From Hanleya hanleyi (lineage: Eukaryota; Mollusca; Polyplacophora; Lepidopleurida; Hanleyidae), in the NCBI GenBank assembly GCA_036873755.1, contig JAVTVY010017418.1, positions 1-64,000 of the forward strand: 64,000 nt of DNA, read 5' to 3'. Below the pieces are notes generated by a model, which was not told the DNA's origin, searched no databases, and saw nothing but the letters and a program-made list of their open reading frames with translations. The position numbers were made by a program, and so were the translations under genes. Below, one piece after another: positions 11,100 through 20,988 of this stretch (the stretch's first letter is position 1; each line of letters begins with the position of its first letter).

Positions 11100-11880
11100 T
11101 AAAAAGAAACGTTTTGGGGTTGCAATTATCCCAATATTGCACACAACACACTAATTTCAGCTTCTGCCAAGATATATTGGAAATACATATGCTCAAACAC
11201 AATATATGACGGTCGGGCGAGGGCTAGTTTGGGAGATAGAGGGTGCGGCTCGGCGCCCTGGGGATGGGGCATGCTCTTCTTGAGGGTAGTGGTAGGTGTG
11301 CTTACATGAAAGCCACAGAAAGCTCCCTGTACATGAAATAACCACACTGACAACTGCATGCCACAATCTGTCAGTCCGAAAAACCACAAGGTGGAATTCA
11401 GTTCAATTCAGGAAATTTATCATATGCACAGTGTGCACCCAAACTTTAGGAACTGAGTTGTAATTAATATAGTAAGTTACACCTGTGGACACAAATGGTT
11501 CCTGCAGAATCTTTAGGATAAATCATGATGTGAGATACAATTATTTGATAGCAAAATTGAAGGAAATGTTGTCCTTCATTTAAGATGACACGAAATCCAA
11601 AAAAGAAGACAAAAAACCGGGTTCGGTATTTCACTGCGGGGATTCCCCCCGCCAGTTATTTCGCATTATACTTCTGAAATAAAATATGGTTCCTGCAAAA
11701 GCTTTAGTGTAAATCATACGATGTGGAATAGAAGGACTGGACAGCAAATTTAAGAAAATGGTGTCCTTCATTTAAATCGACGTGAAATTCAAAACTAACA
11801 GTGAGAAGCGGAAGAAAGAAGAAAAAATGACAAACGCATTTAGGGATGCCTAATTATTAGACAAAGTATTTGAAAGTTAT
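11100..11880. repeat. Interspersed sequence with a two-unit repeat
   Basis: Blocks GGTTCCTGCAGAATCTTTAG (from about 11490) and GGTTCCTGCAAAAGCTTTAG (from about 11690) each lead into a similar stretch ending TGTCCTTCATTTAA. This gives two units about 200 bp apart. No gene was seen. Confidence 0.5.
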
Positions 11881-11884
11881 CGCT

Positions 11885-12522
11885 TGTGAAGAATTTGAAT
11901 GGAAACCACGGACATGCACAGAAGATTGGAACAAGACCCAGTGGCGCCATCTTCAGGTGGATCTTGCTGAAACGCAATACCAACCCATGTCTGGTCACAA
12001 GGAGTGTATATACTAAATTTCGAAGGAATCTGACAAAGCTTTTGGAAGTTATCGCCTGTGAAGAATTTGAACAGACATCCACAGACACAAAGAGAGCAAC
12101 CCCCATTTTAACTGGAACGGACACGAAGAAGCGAAACTCAGTGGCGCCATCTTCAGGCAAATGTTTGAAATCCAGTACGCAACCGCGTCTTCTCACAAGG
12201 AATGGTATGCCGAATTTCGGAAGAATCCAAGAAAGCGTTTGAAAGTGATCGCTTGTAACTGACATCCACGGACACAAAGAAGCAATATCCATTTTGACCC
12301 AGTGGCGCCACCTTCAGGCAGATGTTGCTGAAATGCGATACCGACTGGCGTCTTGTCGCAAGGAATGCGTATCCCGAATTTCGGAAGAATCCAACAAAGC
12401 GTTAGGAAGTAATCATTCGAACAGACATGCACGGACATCCACGGACATTCACGGATATCCACGGACACATAGAAGCAAGAACCATTTTAAAGTCTCCCGA
12501 CCGCTTTGCGGCGGGGGACAAA
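11885..12522 (+). repeat. Tandem array ending in ACGG-type microsatellite and GGGGGACAAAAA tail
   Basis: Three units carry CAGTGGCGCCATCTTCAGG near 11940, 12140 and 12301. They are followed by CACGGACATCCACGGACATT repeats (about 12420-12470) and the tail GCGGCGGGGGACAAAAA (12509-12525). The same tail ends the array at 37.1 kb, which supports these arrays being internal parts of related mobile elements with a conserved end. Confidence 0.75.
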
Positions 12523-14830
12523 AATGGATTGAAAGAACATTGGGGCTGCTAGCACTGGCATATATGTGGCATTGGGAGATTTTACAGCTAAAAGAATGTG
12601 CACTAGGTAAAATCAGATCCTGCTTACACACGAATATGCTGAAATGCGGTCAGAGAAAGTAATCCGCCATCAGTATGGTGTAATACATGTACTGTATGAA
12701 GAATTGCAAGGATTTGAGACAGCTTGAAATCATGATATTTTGGTCAAATTGACATACTGTAACACTATTCTCCTTCATGTTGCAGACCTACACTATCAAG
12801 CCTACATATTGTATGCCTGTATGTTGGTCCATTCAAGTGATGAATCTGAAGTGGTTGACTTAGTGCGTAATGCACTTAACATAAGGGGACAAGCGCTTGT
12901 GTCAACAAAGTAAACAGAATCAGTGCTACTTCTCTCTCTCCAATACTGATAATAATAATTTGATCCTGTTCAGCGGTATGGTTAATATCCCAAAGCCCTT
13001 AGCTTTCAGACGTCTGGAGAAGCATTCTGGCCAATTTTCAATGAGTGAAATCACAAATATCACTTCGTTAATGCTCATTTGTTTTTCGTTTTATGTGAAG
13101 ATCCACAGAATTTACTTGAAACTTGAGAGATGAAATGGCACATACATGTACCATTGCATTTTGACAGCATAATACAACTGTTAACTATTTTTAGACTGAA
13201 AAAGTGGAAAGATTTTTGAAATAGAACTTCTACATTCCTGCTATATGGCACGACTCGGCTAGGAAATTTTTATATATAATTTAAGTAAAATGGTTTGTTC
13301 TGGTGCATTTTGACAGAATATTTAGACTTAAAAAAGGTGTCCCCCAAGGCTCCATGGTTAGGCCTATACTCTTAAGCATCTTCCTAAATGACAGCTTTAA
13401 TTATGCCAATCTAATAATAATTAAATCCTATATGCTCCCCCATTTGGATATGTCGCTTGTGGGATCTAACCGAATTGCACTAACGCGAGTGTCGACCAAT
13501 CCCGAGAATTCGTCTAGCGCTTTGAAGGGAACATAATAGTAGGGGCTTGTTGGTTGTCTCAGCCGAATCAAAAACCACGCTGATGGGGTATCTTCTGATG
13601 TTGCCGCGCTCTCGCATGATTGGCACCATAACGCGGGGTAGAAATATGGACTGGTCATTGGCATAAACCGTAGGTTAAAGCGGATACGATGACTCTATCC
13701 CCCTCCATGTCTGCAAGTAAGGTAGTTAAAATGCGGCCGTGATGTCACAAGACTATTAAATATTCTTGACCTGGGCGCTCTGAAAACCAAATTCAATTGA
13801 AATTGGTAAGATCCTACATAGCGTCATATACGATTGGGGAGCATTGATGGGATATTAATTTATTAAGATTGTAATTATGCAGATGATAATCCGCTTTCAT
13901 TCTCAAACTCAAAGCTTGAAACAGTTAAGAAGGAAAAGCGCGACACAATTCCAGCGGGCTTATTTAAATATAAACAACTTACGTTATAAATTTAGCTGTG
14001 TGAAAGAACCGTTAACTGAAAAAAATTGTTGATATTACAAGCGTCTAGTCCGTCATTCATAATTCAGCCGTCGTCCATTAAAGAATATCCGCGTCCATAA
14101 TCCAAAGGCCTATTCCATATTCCATAAAACAGTATTATCACCAAATTCAAAAAGACAATCATAGTATACATAAACATGGGCTTGTTTCCTGCAAGAGAGA
14201 AGCGGTCAACAGTTTTCAATGATGCCGGCAAGACATCATGATGTTCCAAAAATATCAAATCCGTGTCGCTGATCAGTATTCTTAATCCATAATATTCGTT
14301 GTAAAGTCGTCATCTAAAGAATGATGTATCTCAGTCACGCTTTGATTGTGACTGTTCATATGAGTACCATGAGGATCTTGAAGTACATGGGTTCATACGG
14401 ACCCTAGTCCCGGGTTAAGCGGAATTAGACACAATTAGACACATGCTGTTGATCCCGGAAACCAAAATTCATGACTTCTATTGATGAACAAGTGAAAGTT
14501 GGTTTCAAATTATTGATGGCTGATCGATTTTCTCATGTTAGAGGGATTGCTGCTTTTACGTTCGAAGTGCATTTCCTGAGAAAGGACTAAAAATTGACAC
14601 TATCAAATGAATCTGTATAAAAGTAAATTTAAACAGTAGTAATGGCTGATTGTGTGCCAGAATTTGACAAAAGTAGTACAATGTATGAAACCCTTAATGG
14701 TTATTGCTGATCTCAACTTTGATTGGCTGGTATGCCAGAGAGGAGAAAACCTCTTGAAGATTGAAGACCTGTGCAAGGTCAAACTTGCTTTTCAGTAAAA
14801 CCGCTGTCCCATCACTTGCAGATCTCCAGG
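12523..14830 (+). repeat. Duplicated segment, copy 2
   Basis: Copy of 5259-8713 with the same end points but different flanks. It lacks the 1.24-kb internal part of copy 1 and has a shortened stretch near 14640. It carries a minus-strand Penelope-like 3'-end insertion (14034-14446). The RT remnant KKGVPQGSMVRPILLSIFLN survives at about 13330-13390. Confidence 0.8.
14034..14446 (-). mobile_element. Penelope-like element, 5'-truncated 3' end (copy 2)
   Basis: The minus strand matches 52485-52886 and ends at the same terminus (CGCTTGTAAT) as the other two copies, but extends about 170 bp further 5' than the copy at 7501. The frame with MIVFLNLVIILFYGIW lies at 14064-14258. TGTTGAT occurs immediately outside both ends (14027-14033 and 14447-14453) and may be the target duplication. 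The uninterrupted site exists at about 8260-8275 in the other segmental copy. Confidence 0.75.
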
Positions 14831-15105
14831 AGGCAGTCTGTTGAAATTGGGTCAATATTTACGGTACTTGAGGAACCTTAAAACGGGTGTGTACCCCAAG
14901 GCTACATTCTGGGGCCTACACTCAAACCCTTCCTGATCTTTTATTTTATAGAACATTGACATTTTTACCATTATGCAGATCTCAAACTCAAACATGGAAA
15001 AAGTTATAGAAACACTAAAACAAGATAATCAAAATCTATTACTTTGGATTAATAATAATATTTACAATATGAATGCAAGCCTGGGACATTTCAGGCTCTA
15101 ATCGT
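14831..15105 (+). pseudogene. LINE reverse transcriptase fragment
   Basis: Two short conserved blocks are visible. VPQGYILGPTLKPFLIF at about 14895-14945 is the GVPQGS-LGP-L motif. A frameshifted MEKVIETLKQDNQNLLLWIN at about 14995-15055 matches the block that follows YADD in LINE RTs. The YADD itself is lost by deletion. The minus-strand Penelope-like remnant begins immediately to the right. Confidence 0.65.
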
Positions 15106-15106
15106 T

Positions 15107-16400
15107 GACAATCACTGTTCTTGAACACCGATATTAATAATGAACTATAACGGCCAATAAGTTATTGATGAAGGATTGTAGTATGAGTCGAGAAATCCCA
15201 TGTGAATACATATCTGTAGGGTAGTTGTCCTTTCCCATCAAGTTCTGTAAGATATTTTGAGTTTTCAATATCTTAGAAATAGTGGCGCAATACCTTTCCC
15301 AAAATGCCTTTACCTCCTGAAGGGCCCCTCGTCAACAGGGTTGAGAGAAGTTTGGTGGTGTAACTTCTAGAACCAGCTATGAATCTGGCTGTGTATGGTG
15401 ATTTCTGCATTTTGAGAGTCCAGTACACTTTCGGTATATCGTTATGTGTGGTTGAAAGACAAAATACCAGGTAAATATTACTGTTACCAGATGCTGGATA
15501 AGAAATTGTGTATAAGCACATCATTGCCGAATACGTTTACTTACTCTCAAACAGTATTTACTGTGGAAGATTTACCAACCACAAAACGTTTGATAAATCT
15601 TCCACAGTAAATACTGTTTGAGAGTAAGTAAACGTACTCGGCAATGATGTGCTTATACTCAATTCCTTAGCCAGCACCTGGTAATAGTAATATTTACATA
15701 TGTATAATATATTATTTGAAGCTTTGTCTGCTGGGACTATGACGAATTCACTCCGGAGATTTACTAAAACTTCTTGCGGACGGAGGTTTCTCAACACTTG
15801 TTCTGCTTCGGGAAGGGTACTGCTGTCAATATGGCGAATTGTTTCAACGACATCGTTCTTGGTGATGTTCAGCCCGTCAACGAGTACTCCGGGTTCCACT
15901 TTTTCTCGCTTTGACCACTCAATAACATATTCATCCAGTGCAGTCTGGCATATCTTCTGGTCGGCTTTTAGGTTTATTTTTCGGCTCTCTATCTTTAGGT
16001 CCTCTCATCATTAACATCCTCTCTTCGATGATTCACAATCACAACTATAGTCTCAACACGTGTACAAGTTCCAGTCAAACTCGTTGACAGCATTACACTA
16101 ATTGAATATCTTAGTGGCTATAGATTTAGTATACTTATATGAAACGCAATGGGGTTCTGTGAACTTAAAATAGTTTGGTACAGTCCTGCGTACCTCTGGA
16201 TCTTTCAGGCTTCGAGATAAATTAATAATGTCCAGTCCTTTATCCAAGAAGTTGAGTTTCAATAAAAGCCGGTCTTTGGATGTTTCAATTATGTTCATTG
16301 GACGATACAATCCAAAATACGCTATATGTTGACAAACTTTTGTGATTGTGGGTGATATAATATTTCCTGAAGGCACAGATCGTTGAATATCTCTGGTTAT
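15107..16400 (-). pseudogene. Penelope-like reverse transcriptase, N-terminal half (broken)
   Basis: Reading right to left, frames at 16376-16098, 15899-15558 and 15524-15273 carry TEPHCVSYKYTKSIATKIFN, then FVIVPADKASNNILYICKYY, then IPKVYWTLKMQKSPYTARFI with YTTKLLSTLLT. These match in order the N-terminal and early RT blocks of a family I take to be Penelope-like (-PADKA-, YW-K---PY-ARFIA). The last part, including KAFWERYCATIS-type coding DNA near 15290, is nearly identical to 51179-51420, so both are the same subfamily. Frameshifts, deletions and a fold-back at 15510-15660 make it non-functional. Confidence 0.7.
15510..15660. repeat. Fold-back inverted repeat inside the RT remnant
   Basis: About 67-bp arms (15510-15576 and 15594-15660) are nearly perfect reverse complements around a short loop. 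The right arm encodes the RT sequence (minus frame, TYSQTVFTVEDL) and the left arm is its inverted copy. The inversion interrupts the RT exactly here. Confidence 0.8.
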
Positions 16401-16409
16401 TAGATTTAC

Positions 16410-17225
16410 TCTCAGAGATAAAGCATACAGGACTATGCAAGCTATGTATACTGTTGGGTGTGTTAGTTAAACCCAGTAAGTAATTTAAAGTGATATGATA
16501 GTGAACCAACGCACTATTAAACTTTCTCCAATCATGGCTGTGATGTCTCCGTTGGTGGGGCTTAATTAGCTGGAAAATATTGGATATATTTGAATGGTGG
16601 GTTGTAACATTGCCGAACCGCTAGACATTATCATTTACACCATACGGAAACACTGCCGCAAGCTTCAGCACCCAGAACAGTTCCAACTCTCGGATTTTTC
16701 TCTCAAATCCAAAGCGGGAATCCTTGGTGGATGGGTAGACTATGTCCATAATCTAGATACTAAAGTTGTCCCAGCCATGGCAGGGGCCAGAAAAATGGCT
16801 ACCTATAAGCAATTACTTTTTCCTAACGGACTTTCTCTGGCCGTTCATCCTCATATGGTGTCTCTGTGTGGTCTTGCATACATACTGTTGAATACTGTTC
16901 TTTTGTATACATATATGTCCGCTATGCTCGCTGCTGTCTGTGTATAGTTTTATTCCCACTAACCCGTGTATACCCGCATATTTAACCTGTGTGAATAAAC
17001 TGCTTGCTTCTATGTTAAATGGGTATATTTTTAATCTGAATAAGATATGTAAATTCTTAACTCGTGTGTAGAAAGTCAGATATCATCTTTGCGTGTTGTA
17101 ATGTTTTACTCATTCTTAATTTGTGTATACGTTGTCCTATTTTGTCTTTGCATGTTTGAAATGTTATAGACGATCAATGGCTTTTATGTTCTTATTAACA
17201 TAGCGTCTCTAAATAAATCTTACTT
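16410..17225. other. Unassigned sequence with one open frame
   Basis: A 117-codon plus-strand frame (16594-16947) has a hydrophobic C-terminal stretch (GLAYILLNTVLLYTYMSAML). No family is recognised, and no donor or acceptor site connects it to anything else. It may be a decayed element ORF. Confidence 0.25.
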
Positions 17226-17405
17226 GAAGTCATCCAAGGTGAGCTATAACTAGGATCTCTTGGGTAAAGTCCTTCAATGTGATCTATTACTATGATCTCT
17301 TGGGTCAAGTCCTTCAATGTGATCTATTTACTAGGATCTCTTGGGTCAAGTCCTTCAATGTGATCTATTACTAGGATCGTTTCTGAGAAGTTATCCAAGG
17401 TGAGC
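17226..17405 (+). repeat. Minisatellite, about 47-bp unit, 4 copies
   Basis: The unit contains ACTAGGATCTCTTGGGTCAA followed by GTCCTTCAATGTGATCTATT. The middle copies are nearly identical. The outer copies are diverged and bounded by ATCCAAGGTGAGCTA on both sides. Confidence 0.85.
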
Positions 17406-17414
17406 TAGCCAATT

Positions 17415-18130
17415 GTTATCTGTATATGATGTGATTCTGCTGGTGGAAGTTTCGTCCCCGAGACTCGTCCTCTGTACAAATCATTGTGACTGTATATTGT
17501 GTCTGTGGTTAACGTGGTGGAGAATCACGGACTTGTGTTCGGAATGAGAATTCGCATTCTACTAATAGTTTCCCCATTTGGGCCGTTTCTTCTATCTAAC
17601 GATCGCACAATTCATCAGTTACATCAGATGACTTGATAGGACTATTACACCATTGCATTGCTCCTGGATATTTGCATCTAGTACCGCTCCAGCCGGTGCC
17701 GGGGGTCGTTTGCCCATGTCATTGACATGTCCACATAAACAGCTGTGAAAAAACGTGACTGAGATACAAATCATCACAGGGATAATTGTTTGTTCTTGTG
17801 ATGTGCTTAGATATGTAGTCAGAATATCGGCCTGTGAGGTCATATCACTTCTTTTTTGTACGCCGGTATCTTTTTTCACCACGTTTATATGTTGCCATTA
17901 ATAGTTACATGTATCTGTATAAAGTGATTCTGCTGATGGGCGTTTCCTCCCCGAGTCTTGCTCTCTGTACAGATCATTGTGATTGTAGTTTGTGACTGTG
18001 GATAACATGGTGGAGAATGAAGCGCTTGTTCGGCGTCGGGCCTCGCAAACTTGTGCTCTGAATAAGAATTTGCGTTCTACTGATGTTTTCCCCGTTTGAG
18101 CCGTTTCCTCTATAAATATAACGTTTTTCA
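17415..18130 (+). mobile_element. Penelope-like 3'-region relic between 185-bp direct repeats
   Basis: GTGATTCTGCTGGTGGAAGT (17430 region) and GTGATTCTGCTGATGGGCGT (17925 region) begin two homologous stretches of about 185 bp, each ending near GCCGTTTCTTCTAT. Between them, TAGTACCGCTCCAGCC, GGGGGTCGTTTG and ACGTGACTGAGATACA match the 3' region of the element at 52.5 kb and the relic at 54.6-54.95 kb. Either a tandem or pLTR-like arrangement or two nested relics would explain this. Confidence 0.5.
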
Positions 18131-18689
18131 ATGACCAGAAATTATGAAGTTACTCTTCATGGAATGGCCTTTGTCATTCTAATGAAAGGTATTGTTGAAG
18201 TTGCTTATGCCCCAATATCCTCTAGACATTTCTTTGGTATGGCGAAATTCTAACGTGACGGTATTACTGAAGAAAAAGTCAAGCCAAGGATTGTACGGAA
18301 ATAAAAATTTCAGAGAACATATACATCACCATTTTTATTATGAAAAACAAAAGTGTTTACTAACAATAATGTCCCCATGTATTGACTACATAACGTACAT
18401 ATCTAACTGAGGACGGCATAGTTCAATATAATAACAGGGACAACATTTACAAATGTCTCAACCAATCAATAATATTTATAGCTTGACTATGGACATTTTG
18501 TTTGTTTTTGCTTTAGTCGATCGTCCGTTGTTACATTACTGGTACCGATACTGTTTAACAATGTACGTTTGTCCTAGAATATGTTCAGACTATGAATTAT
18601 TAGCAGGATTCCACATTAGAAAGGACAATTTACACATCAAATTTTTCCCATCGTGAAAACATCATCCATATAGCGGAACCGTGAGGGAA

Positions 18690-19215
18690 ACATACAAGTA
18701 TCTTATCTGAGAGAACGTCAGTGACTGTTGGTCCGCTCTGCTCCGCCATCTTATCCAGTGAGGACATTGGTAACAGCTGGTCCGCTCTGGTCTCCACTAT
18801 CTTACCCACAAAGGACATTGGTGACTGCTGATCCGCTCTGTTCTCCACTATCTTATCTAGAGAGGACATCGGTGACTGCTGGTCCGCTCTGTTCTCCGCT
18901 ATCTTATCCAGAGCCCATCGATGACTGCTGGTCGCTCTGTTCTCCGCTATCTTTTACAGAGAAGACATCGCTGACTGTTGGTCCGTTCTGTTCTGAGCTA
19001 TCTTATGCAGATAGGACATCGGTGGCTGCTGGTCCGCTCTGCTCTCCGTTATCTTATCCAGAGAGAACATCGTTATCTGCTGGTCCGCTCTGTTCTTCGC
19101 TATCTTATCCAGAGCCCATCGGTGGCTGCTGGTCCTCTCTCTTCCCCGCTATCTTATACAGATAGAACATCGTTGGCTGCTGGCCCGCTCTCTTTTCCGC
19201 TATGGTATCATTTAT
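18690..19215 (+). repeat. Minisatellite, 50-60-bp unit, about 9-10 copies
   Basis: The unit pairs GACTGCTGGTCCGCTCTGTT with CTATCTTATCCAGAGAGGAC. Units are diverged by point changes and short deletions. The 145-codon frame 18728-19165 simply reads the repeat. Confidence 0.85.
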
Positions 19216-19510
19216 GTGCATGAGGTTTTCACGATGAGGAACTTGGGTGTGTATACACAGCCAGTGCCAAATTGGATGACCGGTATTTTATAGAATGCCC
19301 TTGTGTAATCGCACGAATTGCTAATTGCGGTTTGCTTGTATCGACAAAATTGATGGAAAATATACTTTTTAATATAGGTAAATTCTATTTATACTCGAAA
19401 ATGTTAGATCGTCTAGCACCCATATACATACATATGTATCGCCAGCAAAACTGAAACCATCGTGCAAAATCATGCTTCCGAATTCATCTCTATACCAATC
19501 AACCGGGAAC

Positions 19511-19863
19511 AAGTTAGAGAGAACTACCTCTCTGTAATGGAGGTAAAACAGGTCATTTGTGTCTATTAAGGTCAAGAATATATCCAACTAATAGACATCC
19601 ACCATAGATGACCATGGACATATATATCCACATCAAATGGTTTCAAGAACCGAAATTGTCGCCTATCTAATATGCATAATAACAAAACATATTTTGTCCT
19701 CTATTAAAAATTAGATTATGCACAATTTAATTGGAAAATCACTGTTACGACAAATATATAAGCTAAGTCACCTGAAGATCTTGAAGTGTTATGATGAATA
19801 TATCAAAAGTGGTTAAACAAAACGACATTTTTACCTTCATTTTAGAGAGGTAGTTCTCTCTAA
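19511..19863. mobile_element. Candidate MITE, 353 bp
   Basis: GTTAGAGAGAACTACCTCTC at 19511 recurs as its reverse complement ending at 19863. The inverted similarity covers about 36 bp (through AATG-AGGTAAAA). No coding capacity and no clear target duplication were seen. It lies just beyond the presumed 3' end of the growth-factor gene. Confidence 0.55.
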
Positions 19864-20050
19864 CCCAGTGAATTCAAAAGCGCTATTTGCTATATTGTAT
19901 TTTGAATCAACATTATAGTATGGCGATCTACATTCTCTCCCTGACAATCGCTCAAATATTTTATCATTGTGTTGGTTGAATAGAATAAAACATCTACATT
20001 GGCTAAGATAAACTGCTTGTTGGCAGGAGGTTATTACATTCCTTTTAGTA

Positions 20051-20056
20051 TTTATT
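20051..20056 (-). terminator. Candidate polyadenylation signal of the growth-factor gene
   Basis: First AATAAA on the minus strand downstream of the stop codon at 20757. It would give a 3' UTR of about 0.7 kb that includes an (AT)n tract at 20136-20170. Transcript data would be needed to confirm it. Confidence 0.35.
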
Positions 20057-20756
20057 ATTTCTTCTTGGACGAGTTGGCCAGATGGCGTGATTGTTTTCTC
20101 GGATGTTGTACTCACATATATCTGTGAACGATATATCTATATATATATATATATATATATCAATATATATGTATATTATTTTCAACACTGTACATCCTCT
20201 TACGTCTAGAAACATGTATTGTGGATCGACCCTGGTATCAAAGTCTCTTTCATGAACACAATCGGCATGATGCATGATCCGAAGAGGCACCTGATATATA
20301 TAAGGTTTCACTGGCCAGCAATCTCCTCCATATTTCCAAGTCTTTAAAGCACCGAGAATGTACACTACAACGTCTATCCTATCGAAGAGCTCATTTTACT
20401 GCGTTTCAAAGCAATACCACTTCCAGGCGAAAGTTCTGTCCTCGAGAAAGTTCACCACCTACATGCCATGGTTTACGAGACCGTAGAAACGCAAACCCAA
20501 TCGAATGAGTACACGTCCTAAGAGATGCACTCGTATACTAGTGTATCTATGGGTTCAATACAAACACTGTATTCTCTGTCTTCAAATGAAATAAATAAAT
20601 ACATGGGCGTGACAATGAGTCGCTGTACGAGCATACCGGTACACATATTCCAATCATCCAGGGTAACATAATTGCGAGTGTACTCTGCGTGAACAAACTT
20701 CAGTATTAAGGAATCAACCATTTTTCGGCCCATTCACTCCAGAATATCTTCTCCAA

Positions 20757-20988
20757 TCAGGCAACGGAAATCTCCTTTTCCTTGTCATGTCGGTGCTTTT
20801 CTTTCTTGTGATGGGAACCTGAGTGGCCTCTTTGTCTTTGGTTATGCGGTCGGATATGTAACCGATGCCTGTGAGAGTGTCGTTTGTGTAACTCAAACAA
20901 TGGTATTTCACTGGGACAGTAACCTGTCTTGATGTCAAATTCTTCTACATCGCATTCCGGTTTCATGCAGATTTCATTTTTGATACAC
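20757..20988 (-). CDS. Growth-factor coding exon 6 (last Cys and basic tail)
   Basis: Codes residues 293-369 and the TGA stop (20757-20759). It starts CIKNEICMKPEC, has a last Cys in TGYCPSEIP, then a tail of alternating His, Arg and Lys (HKRHSHRHRLH, HHKKEKHRH). Acceptor TTTCACAG. In VEGF-A and PDGF the basic C-terminal tail governs matrix retention, and a like role here is inferred. Confidence 0.9.

Noticed and set aside
16594..16947. 117-codon frame with a hydrophobic C-terminus
   Set aside because: No domain recognised and flanked by retroelement debris, so a gene call is not supported.
18728..19165. 145-codon open frame with a repeated peptide (GPLCSPLSYPERTS-type)
   Set aside because: It is a direct reading of the 50-60-bp minisatellite. 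The unit length is not a stable multiple of three and other frames are open too.
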